Part shown: positions 43,721 through 52,619 of the stretch, one piece after another
Position numbering within the stretch: the stretch's first letter is position 1
Layout: each line of letters begins with the position of its first letter
DNA from: CAIWHR01 sp963726775
GTDB taxonomy: Bacteria > Pseudomonadota > Gammaproteobacteria > Burkholderiales > Casimicrobiaceae
Direction: 5' to 3'
Assembly (NCBI GenBank): GCA_963726775.1
Contig: CAVSDL010000001.1
Location: forward strand, 248,001-312,000
DNA length: 64,000 nt
Notes under the pieces: generated by a model
What the model was told of the DNA's origin: nothing
The model's input: the letters and a program-made list of their open reading frames with translations, nothing else
Databases searched by the model: none
Made by a program: the position numbers and the translations under genes

Positions 43721-44716
43721 TCAGCCTCGGGCGCGAGCACGGAAATCCCCGAGCATCTCGTCCATCACCCAAGCCGTGCGCGCGGCCGATTCTCCCGTGC
43801 TGGCGCATCGGCCCCGCCCGTTGAGTTCGTCGACGATGCTCTGAATCATCGGCTGGTGGACATGCGGCGGATCCGCCACGGCGATGTCCTCGCTCGCGGA
43901 CCCGCGCGTCAGGCGAATGGGCACGGGCGCAAAGGAAGAGAAGCGGATGCGCCCGGTCGCACCGATGATCTCGTTGTATTCCTCATCGAAGTCGGCGGCG
44001 AAACACCAGGCGCCGCTGCCATGGGCGCCCGAGGCGAAGCGATAGCTGGCCGCGACAATGTCCTCCGGTGCATAGGCGTTGGCCTGGTTGTCCGCAATCG
44101 CGTGCACGATCTCGATCGGTCCAAGTACATAGTCGAGGAAGTCGAGCGTATGGCAGACCATCTCGAAAAAGAAACCGCCTCCCGAACGCGCCGGATCGAT
44201 CCGCCAGGGTAGTTTCCCGTCACTCAACTGCGCGGCCGGCGGGAGACGCTGGAACTGCCGCGTGACGACCATGCGCACCGGACCGATCGCCCCGCCGGCG
44301 ATCAGGTCGCGCACCGCCAGGAAGCGCGGCAGCGCGCGCCGGTAGTAACCCACCCAGAGCGGGACGCTCGCCGAACGGCAGGCCGCGACCATGTCTTCGC
44401 ACTGCGCGTGGGTCATCGCCATCGGCTTTTCGACGTAGACCGGCTTGCCTGCCGCCGCGCAGCGCAGCACGTAGTCGCGATGCGCGTCCGGAAGCGTCGC
44501 GACGTACACCGCATCGATGTCGGAGGCGCGAATGATCGCGTCGGCGTCGTCGTGCCAGCGCGCCACGCCATGGCGCCGCGCGTAGTCCGCCGCCAGTGCT
44601 CCGTTTCGCCGCATGACGGCGACGAGCTGGGAATGGTCGGCCTTGTAGAAGCCCGGGCCACTCTTGATTTCGGCGACGTCGCCGCAACCGATCATGCCCC
44701 AGCGGATCGTCTTCAT
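43721..44716 (-). CDS. Gfo/Idh/MocA family oxidoreductase (third copy)
   Basis: 331 residues. Rossmann motif WGMIGCGDVAEIKSGPGF, catalytic Lys in VEKPMAMTHAQ, and a C-terminal domain with MVCHTLDFLDYVLG containing the conserved His. The IGCGDVAEIKSGP start is typical of the sugar/inositol dehydrogenase branch. It ends the second minus-strand group and is separated from aroE by 175 bp. Confidence 0.88.
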   Translation of the reverse strand: MKTIRWGMIGCGDVAEIKSGPGFYKADHSQLVAVMRRNGALAADYARRHGVARWHDDADAIIRASDIDAVYVATLPDAHRDYVLRCAAAGKPVYVEKPMAMTHAQCEDMVAACRSASVPLWVGYYRRALPRFLAVRDLIAGGAIGPVRMVVTRQFQRLPPAAQLSDGKLPWRIDPARSGGGFFFEMVCHTLDFLDYVLGPIEIVHAIADNQANAYAPEDIVAASYRFASGAHGSGAWCFAADFDEEYNEIIGATGRIRFSSFAPVPIRLTRGSASEDIAVADPPHVHQPMIQSIVDELNGRGRCASTGESAARTAWVMDEMLGDFRARARG

Positions 44717-44891
44717 CGTCGCGACACCCTGATCTTCCGTCTGTTGTGCGGAGACGGATTATCGACGATTCGAAGTCGCCCGGGTACCGTCGCCAGGTTA
44801 TCGATCCGGCGCGCCGCAGGACCCGGCCGGCGCTCTCACCGCATCCCGCCGCAACGGTCCGAGGTCGGCGAAGCGCTCTCGCACGAGGACG

Positions 44892-45714
44892 TTACTTCAG
44901 CGGCACCGTGAGCTGGTCGATCATTGCCCGCGTCTGCGGGCGCACGCCGCGCCACCAGAAAAACGCCTCGGCCGCCTGCTCCACCAGCATGCCGACGCCG
45001 TCGGCCAGCCGCTTGACCCCGGCGTTCGATGCGAGGCGCAGGAACGGCGTGAGGCCCTTGCCGTAGACGAGTTCATAGGCCAGCGCGTCGCCGCCGAAAG
45101 CCGCGGGAGGGACCGGGGGAAGCTCGCCCCTGAGGCTCGCGGACGTCGCGTTCACGACGACGTCGAAGCGCTGGTCGCCGAGATCGCCATAGCCGCAGCC
45201 CGCGACGCGGCCGTGCGCAGCTAACTTCCCGCGCCAGTGCGCGCGCCTTCTCGACGGTCCGGTTGGCGATCACCAGCGCAGCGGGTTTCTGCGCGAGAAA
45301 GGGCAGCAGCGCGCCGCGCGCCGCACCCCCGGCGCCGAGCATCAGCACCCGCTTGCCGGCGAGCGCAACATCCAGGTTTAGCTGGATATCGTTGACGAGC
45401 CCGACGCCGTCGAAGTTGTCGGCCAGGATCCGCTCGCCGTCGAACTTGAGCGCGTTGGCGGCGCCCGCCAGCCGCGCGCGCGGAAGCCGTTCGGTCGCGA
45501 GGTCGAACGCCTGCAGCTTGAATGGCGCGGTGACGTTCATCCCGCGCCCGCCCCCGGCGCGGAACGCGCGCACGGCGTCGGCGAATCCGTCGAGAGGGCC
45601 TTCGATCGCGACGTACTCGAGATCCTGCCCGGTGATCCCGGCGAAGCTGCCGTGGATCAGCGGCGACTTGCTGTGGCCAATCGGATTGCCGATGACGGCG
45701 TAGCGGTCGGTCAT
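44892..45714 (-). pseudogene. aroE: Shikimate dehydrogenase (AroE type), +1 frameshift near 45222
   Basis: ATG at 45714. It reads as one 273-residue AroE if one base is removed near 45222, continuing AAHGRVAGCGYGDLGDQ. The substrate motif GHSKSP is canonical, catalytic Lys in NVTAPFK, Asp in NFDGVGL (Phe instead of the usual Thr), NAD(P) loop GAGGAARG, and Gln in VEQAAEAF. It reduces 3-dehydroshikimate or oxidises shikimate. Located 13 bp after the CoA-transferase gene in the second catabolic operon. It may serve catabolism rather than aromatic biosynthesis. Confidence 0.85.
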
Positions 45715-45727
45715 TGCGGAATCTCCG

Positions 45728-46967
45728 TCAAGCGGTGGCCAGCTTGCCGACCGCGGCTTCGGCGTACAGCACGCCATCCGCAATCATAGTATTGATCTGC
45801 TCGCGCGAGTAGCCGAGCCGGGTCGCGACCTCGCGGTTGTGCTGTCCCAACAGCGGCGCGACACTCCGCGGCGACGTGTCGCAATCGGAGAAGCGAAACG
45901 GCAGGTCGGGAAGGCGGATCTTGCCCAGCAGCGGATGGTCCTGCTCGACGATCATGCGGCGCGCCGCGACCTGCGGGTCGGCGACGACCTCGTCGATGCG
46001 CTGCACCGGCGCGCAGGGCACCTGCGCCGCGTCGAGCGTTGCGCAGCATGCCTTGACCGACGGCTGCGCCAGTCGTCCAGGCGCGCACTTTGGCGAGAAT
46101 TTCCTCGCGATGCGCGTTGCGTCCGGCCGATTCGTGAAAGCGCGTATCGGCGGCAAGCGCCTCCCCGCCGATCAGCCGCGCCAGGCGCTTCCACGCGTCG
46201 TCCACCTGCGCGGCGATCACCAGGTAGCCGTCGCGCGCGGCGAACACGCCGTAGACGGTGCTCTGCGGCAGGTCGTGCCCGGTCTGTACCGGCACCTCCC
46301 GGCCGCCGCTCATCGTGTAGGACTGGACCGCGAAGTCATGCATCGACACCATGCAGTCGTAGAGCGCGATGTCGATGTGCTGGCCGCGCCCGCTCGCGAC
46401 GCGACCCAGCAGGGCAGCGCAGATGGCCGCCACGCCGTGCATGCCGGCATACATGTCGGCAATCGGCATCCGGAACAGTGGCGGCGGCTCCCCCGGCACG
46501 CCGATCAGCGACATCGCGCCGCTCCTCGCCTCGGCGATCAGGCCGAAGCCCGCGCGCTGCGCGTCGGGGCCGGTGTGGCCGTACGCCGAAACCGAGCAGT
46601 ACACGAGACGCGGGTTGAGACTCGAGAGCTCCGCGTAGCCCAGGCCCAGTTTCTCGAGCGCTCCGGGCCGGTAGTTCTCGACGAACACGTCGGCCTCGAC
46701 CACGAGCTTGTGCAGCAGTTCGAGGCCGCGCGCGTCCTTGAGGTTCACGCACACGCCTTCCTTGCCCATGTTCTGCTGCAGGTAATAGCCGCTCTGGCCG
46801 TCGACCCTCCAGGGGCTGGCGCGGCCGGCGTCGCCGGCAGTCGGCCGCTCCACCTTGATCACCTCGGCGCCCATCGCGCCGAGGCAGCGAGACATGTGGG
46901 GACCGGCCAGGAAATGGCTGTAGTCGATGACGCGGATGCCCGCGAGCGGGAGTGGCTGGGTGGACAT
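45728..46967 (-). pseudogene. Class III CoA-transferase (CaiB/BaiF family), +1 frameshift near 46072
   Basis: About 412 residues when one base near 46072 is dropped. The start MSTQPLPLAGIRVIDYSHFLAGP is typical; catalytic Asp in RMPIADMYAGMHG; VNLKDARG and ENYRPGALEKLG motifs are present. The part after the break (CAPVQRIDEVVADPQVAARRM) is the family's C-terminal region. It moves CoA from a donor such as succinyl-CoA to an acid, which would activate the imported substrate. Confidence 0.88.
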
Positions 46968-47033
46968 GCAGGTTGCTCCGTTGAATGATTGAGCCGGTCG
47001 CGGGGCTGCGCTACCCGCGTCGCTGTACCGTGG

Positions 47034-47492
47034 TCAGGCCGCCGAAGCGGCCGGTCGCAGCGGGATCATCAGCCGATGCTCGCCGCGCTGCACGACTTCG
47101 CCGCGCTGGTTGATCAGTTCCGACGGCAGGACGACGATGCCCCAGCCGGGCCTCTTGGTCGTGCGCATGCTGCCGACGCGGAATTTCACGCGGACGGTAT
47201 CGCCTATCTTGATCGGCCCGACGAAATCCCAGGTCCAGCCGAGCGACATGCCCGGCAGGAACCGGTATTCGGCCTGCGTCTTGAGCCCGTCGGCGATCGA
47301 CAGCCCCAGGAGCCCGTGGGCGACGCGCGTGCCGAACGGCGTGGTCTTCGCGTATTCCTCGTCGATGTGCACCGGCGTGCGGTCGCCGGTGAGGTCGGCG
47401 TAGGTCATGATGTGCGCTTCCGTCACGGTGAGCGACGGCGTCACGCACTCGTCGCCCACCTTCGCATCGTCGTAATAGCGTTCCGTGGTCAT
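47034..47492 (-). CDS. MaoC-family (R)-specific enoyl-CoA hydratase/dehydratase
   Basis: 152 residues from the ATG at 47492. Hot-dog fold with the hydratase-2 motif: Asp and His in DLTGDRTPVHIDEEYA, GTRVAHGLLGLSI. It adds or removes water on CoA thioesters. In the same direction between the CoA-transferase and the type II dehydroquinase-like gene. Confidence 0.88.
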   Translation of the reverse strand: MTTERYYDDAKVGDECVTPSLTVTEAHIMTYADLTGDRTPVHIDEEYAKTTPFGTRVAHGLLGLSIADGLKTQAEYRFLPGMSLGWTWDFVGPIKIGDTVRVKFRVGSMRTTKRPGWGIVVLPSELINQRGEVVQRGEHRLMIPLRPAASAA

Positions 47493-47536
47493 GCTCGTCC
47501 TCCGCGTCGTTCGTTCGGTGCCGGCCGGCGTCTCGA

Positions 47537-47986
47537 TCACGCGTTGCCGTCCGTGATCGCCGACACCGCGGCGCGCAGGCCGAGCAGGTAGCTGTCGACG
47601 CCGAAGCCGCAGATCTGCCCCCTCACGACCGGCGCGAACACCGAGTGGTGCCGGAACTCCTCGCGCGCATGGACGTTCGACATGTGGATCTCGACGACCG
47701 GCACGGTGAGAATCGCGAGCGCGTCGCGCATCGCGTAGCTGTAGTGCGTCCACGCGCCGGCGTTGAGCAGCACGGCGTCCATCTTTTCGACGAAGGCCTG
47801 GTGAATCCGTTCGCACATCGCGCCTTCGTGATTGGTCTGGTAACTGACGATCTCCACGCCCAGCCCCTTGCCGAGCTTGCGCAACTGCTCGTCGATCTCC
47901 GCGAGGGTGATCGTTCCGTATTGAACGGGATCGCGTTTCCCGAACATGTTGTGATTCACGCCGTGCAGCATCAGGATCTTCTTCAT
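47537..47986 (-). CDS. Type II 3-dehydroquinate dehydratase-like protein (AroQ family, divergent)
   Basis: 149 residues from the ATG at 47986. The AroQ fold is recognisable: MLHGVNHNMFGKRDPVQYG (usual NGPNLNLLG..EPxxYG; the catalytic Tyr is kept), QTNHEGAM, LNAGAWTHYSYAMRDAL, and EIHMSNVHAREEFRHHS with the catalytic His. The changes from GPNLNLLG to GVNHNMFG and PGAFTH to AGAWTH put it outside housekeeping AroQ. A type I enzyme is encoded 21 kb away. Role in the catabolic pathway is likely; substrate may differ from dehydroquinate. Confidence 0.82.
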   Translation of the reverse strand: MKKILMLHGVNHNMFGKRDPVQYGTITLAEIDEQLRKLGKGLGVEIVSYQTNHEGAMCERIHQAFVEKMDAVLLNAGAWTHYSYAMRDALAILTVPVVEIHMSNVHAREEFRHHSVFAPVVRGQICGFGVDSYLLGLRAAVSAITDGNA

Positions 47987-48027
47987 GATTTCCCTCCGGT
48001 TGGCGAATGTGTCTGCTGGCGTGCGTC

Positions 48028-48414
48028 TCAATCCCGGGGATCGACGGCCAGAGCTTCGGCGACGGAGCCCGCCTTCGCCTGGATCAGTTCGACTTCGAGA
48101 CCGTCCGGCAGCGCCAGCCAGTTGCGCCCCTGCGGCAGCTCCCTGACGCCCCAGGCCTGCGCGGCCTGCAGCGCGGACTCGAGGTCCTCGGTCATGATCC
48201 CGAGGTGCGCGAGTCGCCCCTCCGGGCCCTTGAATCCGGGATCGGAAATCAGCTGCACGCCGCCGACGGTCCAGATTTGGCGAGGCTCGTCGACGGACCC
48301 GTCCACAGCGCGGATCGGCATGCCGAGCGCGTCGCGAAAGAAGCGGATGTGCCACTGGATGTCGCGCACCCGCACCGCAACGTGCTCGACGTACGAATTC
48401 ATCGGGTAGGTCAT
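48028..48414 (-). CDS. VOC-family (glyoxalase/dioxygenase superfamily) protein
   Basis: 128 residues. Single VOC domain with metal-type His in YVEHVAVRVRD, LAHLGIM and Glu in DGLEVELIQA. Common as lactoylglutathione-lyase-like or epimerase-like accessory enzymes. Start ATG at 48414 or 48402. Member of the second catabolic operon; function not resolved. Confidence 0.8.
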   Translation of the reverse strand: MTYPMNSYVEHVAVRVRDIQWHIRFFRDALGMPIRAVDGSVDEPRQIWTVGGVQLISDPGFKGPEGRLAHLGIMTEDLESALQAAQAWGVRELPQGRNWLALPDGLEVELIQAKAGSVAEALAVDPRD

Positions 48415-48472
48415 GGTCTGGAATCCCTTTCAGGACATGCCGCATCGGGCCGCGACGCCCGCGGACGGCACG

Positions 48473-49417
48473 TCAGCTCGATGCGCGCGCCGACAGGTCG
48501 ATCTGCCGCTCGATGCCCTTGATGCAGGCCACGAGCGCCCTGTTGACCGGCGTCGCGACATTGCATCGGGCGCCCCATCGCACCACCGATCCGTTGATGA
48601 AATCGATTTCCGTCATGGCGCCCTTCTCCAGGCTTTGCAGCATCGACGTCTTGAACTCGGGGGACAGTCCTTCGGCCGCCATGTCCCATGCGGCCTTCGG
48701 GTCGTGGATGGAAAGCTTCACGCCGCTGGCATCGGCGACGGCTATCGCCTCGGCCACCGCGGCGAGCGCGCAGTCCCGCACTTCCGGCACCTGGTACAGA
48801 TCTCCGTAGGTGAGGCGCGTAATGCCGCTCAGCGCGCCCGTGGCGACGTTGATCAGCAGCTTGTCCCACATCGTTCCCATGATGTTGGTGCTGATCGTGG
48901 TCCGCAGGCCCGCGGCGTTGAAGGTCTCCGCGATCCGGGTCGCGCGCTTCGTCACCGTGCCGTCGAGCTCCCCGATATGGGTGAGCTTGTCCCGCGTTCC
49001 CGCGATCACGTGGCCCGGCCCGAGCAGCACGCCGCCCACGTAAGTCTTGCCGGCGAGCACGTGCGACTTGCCGACGGCGTCGGCGATGATCTCCTCGTGC
49101 CCCAGGCCATTCTGCAGCGACATGATCGCGGTCTCGGGGCCGATGATCGGGCCTGCCTTCTCGATCGCAGCCTTGGTGTGGAACGACTTCACCAGCACGA
49201 CGATCAGGTCGGCGGGCCCGATGCCTTCGGGCGTGGTCCGCGCCTTGACCTTCACCGTCCGATCGACGACCCCGTCGCGCAGCGTGAGGCCGCGGGCGTT
49301 CATCGCGTCGACATGGCCCGCCCAAGGGTCGATCAGCCAGACATCGGCGCCCGCTTCGGTCAGCGTGCCGCCGATGGAGCATCCCAGCGCTCCGGCGCCG
49401 AGAAAGCAGATCTTCAA
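48473..49417 (-). CDS. Ketopantoate reductase (PanE/ApbA) family protein
   Basis: 314 residues. N-terminal NADP fold ICFLGAGALGCSIGG, catalytic Lys in LVKSFHTKAA region, C-terminal helical domain with KLLINVATGALSGI and a conserved Ser/Glu region GAMTEIDFINGSV. Family members reduce 2-oxo acids or oxidise 2-hydroxy acids. Within this operon it more likely handles a pathway 2-oxo/2-hydroxy acid than pantothenate synthesis. Confidence 0.87.
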   Translation of the reverse strand: MKICFLGAGALGCSIGGTLTEAGADVWLIDPWAGHVDAMNARGLTLRDGVVDRTVKVKARTTPEGIGPADLIVVLVKSFHTKAAIEKAGPIIGPETAIMSLQNGLGHEEIIADAVGKSHVLAGKTYVGGVLLGPGHVIAGTRDKLTHIGELDGTVTKRATRIAETFNAAGLRTTISTNIMGTMWDKLLINVATGALSGITRLTYGDLYQVPEVRDCALAAVAEAIAVADASGVKLSIHDPKAAWDMAAEGLSPEFKTSMLQSLEKGAMTEIDFINGSVVRWGARCNVATPVNRALVACIKGIERQIDLSARASS

Positions 49418-49493
49418 TGCGAGGGCCCCTTCCGTCGGTCCCGGAGATCTGACGCCGCGGTCATACGCGTCGCCGGCTTCGGTCGCATCGACA

Positions 49494-50282
49494 TCAGCGC
49501 CCCGTCCATCGCGGCTTCCGCTTCTGCGCGAAGGCCAGGGGACCCTCGCGCGCGTCGTCGCTCGCCAGCATCCGTTGCGCGGCGGAATACTGCCGGGTCA
49601 TTGCCACGCGGAAGTCGGGCTCGTCCAGGCTCTGCAGCATCACCTGCTTCGACGCCTGCAGCGCCAGGGGCGCGCAGGCGAGCAGATCGTTCGCGAGCGA
49701 GCGAGCGCTCGCCATCAGATCCGCGCGGGCAACGACCTGATTGATGAATCCGATGCGACGCGCCTCGTCCGCGGAGATGCGCTGCCCCCGCAGCACGAGC
49801 CACATCGCCTCCTTCATCGGCAGTTCGCGCGCCAGCCGCTGCAGCGCCCCTCCGCCCAGCGCCGCGAGACCCACCAGCGGCTCGGCCAACGCGAATTCCG
49901 CATGGTCGGCGGCAATCGCCAGGTCGCAGGCCGCGACAACTTCGGCACCGCCGCCGAGGCACAGGCCGTTGACCGCCGCGATGACCGGCTTCCACAGATC
50001 GAAACGGTGCGTGATGCCCGCGAAGCCGGTGTCCGGCTTGTCGTGACGGTTTGTCGCCGCCAGCGCCTTCAGATCGGTGCCCACGCAGAACGCCCGGTCG
50101 CCGCTGCCGGTCACGATGGCGACGCGAAGCTCGGGATCGGCTGCGTAGGAATCGAACGCGCGCGCGAGTTCGTAATGCCCCTCGGGATGGAGCGCGTTGA
50201 GTACCTCCGGCCGATCGATGGTGATCGTCAGAACGTGGCCATCGCGTTCGACCCGGCAGTACTGAAATGCGTCAGCGCTCAT
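49494..50282 (-). CDS. Enoyl-CoA hydratase/isomerase (crotonase) family protein
   Basis: 262 residues from the ATG at 50282 (GAGGT upstream). Oxyanion-hole motifs RPEVLNALHPEG and GLCLGGGAEVVAACDLAIA; acidic catalytic residue in LAEPLVGLAALGGG. It hydrates or isomerises CoA esters made by the CoA-transferase and acyl-CoA dehydrogenase of the same region. Confidence 0.9.
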   Translation of the reverse strand: MSADAFQYCRVERDGHVLTITIDRPEVLNALHPEGHYELARAFDSYAADPELRVAIVTGSGDRAFCVGTDLKALAATNRHDKPDTGFAGITHRFDLWKPVIAAVNGLCLGGGAEVVAACDLAIAADHAEFALAEPLVGLAALGGGALQRLARELPMKEAMWLVLRGQRISADEARRIGFINQVVARADLMASARSLANDLLACAPLALQASKQVMLQSLDEPDFRVAMTRQYSAAQRMLASDDAREGPLAFAQKRKPRWTGR

Positions 50283-50323
50283 GACAGACCTCGGCAAGAC
50301 GAACTGATGACCTTCCGATCCGC

Positions 50324-51469
50324 CTACCTGACGGCGGGGGCGGGCTTGAGCGTCTCGATGACCTGCGAACGCCCGTTGACCACTTTGACAATGAAGCTCT
50401 CGCGATCCAGGTCGCCCTTGTCGTCGTATCGAACGTCGAACAGCACGCCCGGGTAATCCTTGGCGGAAATCGTCGCGCCGTGCATCGCCTGCGCGAACGC
50501 TTTCTGGTCGAACTTGCCGAGCTTGTCCTGGACCGCCTTGACCGCATGCATTCCAGTGTAGCCCTTCATCGCGTTGTGGTCGGGGCGCGTCCTGTATTCG
50601 GCTTCGTACCTCTTTACGAACGCCTGCACGGTGGGATTGGGCGCGTCGGCGGTGAGTCCGACGTGCGCAACGACGCCGTTGGCGGCCTCGCCGGCCAGTT
50701 CGATCACCTTCTCGTTGGTCAGGGTCGATTCGCCGATGATGGGCTTGTCGTAGCCCTGCTTCCGCAGCTCACGCAGCACGCGGGCAGATTCTTCCTCGTT
50801 GGTGTAGATGAACAGCGCGTCGGCGTTCGACTGCTTTACCTTGAGGACCGGCCCCGAAAAATCCACCTGGCCGGGATCGGTGGAAATGTCGGCCACGGCC
50901 TTGATGCCGCGCGTCTCGAGTTCCTTCACGATGGCGTCACGCCCGCCCTTGCCGAAGTCGTTGTTGACGAAGACCACGGCGACGGTCTTTGCCTTGATGC
51001 TGTCCTGGATGTAGTGCGCCACCTTGGGCATCGCCGCGGCCTGGGTGAACGAGCAGCGGAAGACGTACGGGTTGCCCTGCTGCGTGATCGTCGCCGCTTC
51101 CCCGCCGATCACATTCGGCACTTCGGCGCGGCGCGTCTCTCCCATGCTGACGAGGATCGACCCGGAAAACACCGGACCCATCACCACGTACGCGTTCTGG
51201 TCGATGGCCTTTTGCGCCAGCGCCTTGGCCGTGCCCGGGTTCGTCTGCGTGTCGGAGGACGTGTACTCGATCTTGCGGCCGCCGAGCCCGCCCGCGGCAT
51301 TGATTTCCTTCACGGCGAGCCTGACGCCGTTGTCGAAATTGGTGCCCGCCGTGGCGCCCGCGCCGGACAGCTCGACCAGTCCGTAGATGGGCACTGTCTG
51401 CGCCAGCGCCGGCAAAGGCGCCGCGGCAGCGATCATCGCGAACACAAACCCACGCATTCCGTCTTGCAT
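50324..51469 (-). CDS. ABC transporter substrate-binding protein, Leu/Ile/Val (LivK) type, without its transporter
   Basis: 381 residues from the ATG at 51469 (AGGAG upstream). Signal peptide MRGFVFAMIAAAAPLPALA, then the type I periplasmic-binding fold (YGLVELSGAGATAGTNFDNG, INAAGGLGGRKI, GPVFSGS). No LivH/M/G/F genes are visible within 64 kb, so it must borrow a transporter or act as a sensor. First gene of the second catabolic operon, divergent from LysR. Confidence 0.9.
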   Translation of the reverse strand: MQDGMRGFVFAMIAAAAPLPALAQTVPIYGLVELSGAGATAGTNFDNGVRLAVKEINAAGGLGGRKIEYTSSDTQTNPGTAKALAQKAIDQNAYVVMGPVFSGSILVSMGETRRAEVPNVIGGEAATITQQGNPYVFRCSFTQAAAMPKVAHYIQDSIKAKTVAVVFVNNDFGKGGRDAIVKELETRGIKAVADISTDPGQVDFSGPVLKVKQSNADALFIYTNEEESARVLRELRKQGYDKPIIGESTLTNEKVIELAGEAANGVVAHVGLTADAPNPTVQAFVKRYEAEYRTRPDHNAMKGYTGMHAVKAVQDKLGKFDQKAFAQAMHGATISAKDYPGVLFDVRYDDKGDLDRESFIVKVVNGRSQVIETLKPAPAVR

Positions 51470-51555
51470 GACTCCTCCGTAGCATTGCACCAGGGTTTTG
51501 GACTTCGCGCGCCGCGGATTCCGCACCCGGAGACCGGCGCGCTCCATGGAAGGCA

Positions 51556-51581
51556 ACGATAGACTTGCGCTGTACTATCGT
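51556..51581. promoter_or_regulatory. Inverted repeat between LivK and LysR genes (LysR site)
   Basis: ACGATAG (51556-51562) and CTATCGT (51575-51581), perfect 7-bp arms with a 12-bp spacer, in the divergent promoter region. It contains the T-N11-A type layout of LysR-type regulators. Likely bound by the adjacent LysR protein. Confidence 0.55.
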
Positions 51582-51622
51582 CTATGCAATGCTTTCTATT
51601 TTGTGAATTACATTTCGTAATA

Positions 51623-52556
51623 ATGAAGACCCCGTCCGGCTCCGCGCCCCTCGACTCCGGCCTGCTCGTGCTCTTCGACGAGATCTACCGTGCGCAGAGC
51701 GTTACCCGCGCGGCGGAGCGGCTCGGCCTCTCGCAGCCTACGGTGAGCGTGTGGCTCGGCAAGCTTCGGCGGGAGCTGCACGACCCGCTCTTCGTCCGCA
51801 CGTCGGGCGGCATGCAGCCGACCCCGCGCGCCGACATGCTCATCGGGCCGGCGCGCGAGGCGCTGGCGCTGATGCGCAGGATCTCCGGCGGCGAATCCGC
51901 GTTCGTGCCCGGCACCGCGGATCGCACTTTCCGCATCTGCATGACCGACGCAAGTCACATCACGCTGCTGCCGCGCCTCCTGGCGCACGTGCGCGCCGTG
52001 GCGCCTCGCAGCCGGCTCGAGGTCGCGCCCATTTCAGCGGAGACCGCGCATCTGCTGGAAGCGGGCGAGGCCGACCTCGCTCTCGGCTACGTGCCGGGGC
52101 TGGAGTCGGGCTTCCACGCGCAGGCGCTCTACTCCCAGGACTTCGTCTGCCTCGTCAACGCCCGCCATCCGCGGATCGCCAATGCCTTCTACATTGCGCG
52201 CATTCAAGGAAGAAGCACACATCGGGATATTGTCGTCGACGAGCTACACGATGCTCAAGAGCACGTTGAAGGCTCAGCATCTCGACCAGATGGTCGTGCT
52301 CGAGCTTCCCGGATTCCTCGGACTGGCCGCCATCGTCTCGTCGACCGACCTGATCGCGACGGTGCCCCGCACGATCGGCGAAGCGCTGGCAAGCGCCGGC
52401 GCGATCCGCGTGTTTCCCTGCCCCTTGAAGATTCCGACTTTTTCGGTCAAGCAGTACTGGCACACGCGCTACCATCACGACGCCGGCAACCGCTGGCTGC
52501 GCTCGATCTGCGCGGCGCTGTTTGCGCAGCGAGCGGATCCGCGGCGAAAATCCTAG
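51623..52556 (+). pseudogene. LysR-type regulator, +1 frameshift near 52190
   Basis: About 310 residues when one base near 52190 is dropped; the ATG at 51623 is preferred. N-terminal winged helix (SVTRAAERLGLSQPTVSVWLGKLRREL) and effector domain (SQDFVCLVNARHPRI, then TLRAFKEEAHIGILSS after the break). Divergent from LivK with a palindrome between them and followed by an acyl-CoA dehydrogenase 63 bp later. It should control both directions. Confidence 0.88.
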
Positions 52557-52619
52557 GCGGCGAATGCTTCCACGCACTAACGGCGGCTCGCCCGCACCGC
52601 ACCATTTTGGAGAAGCACG

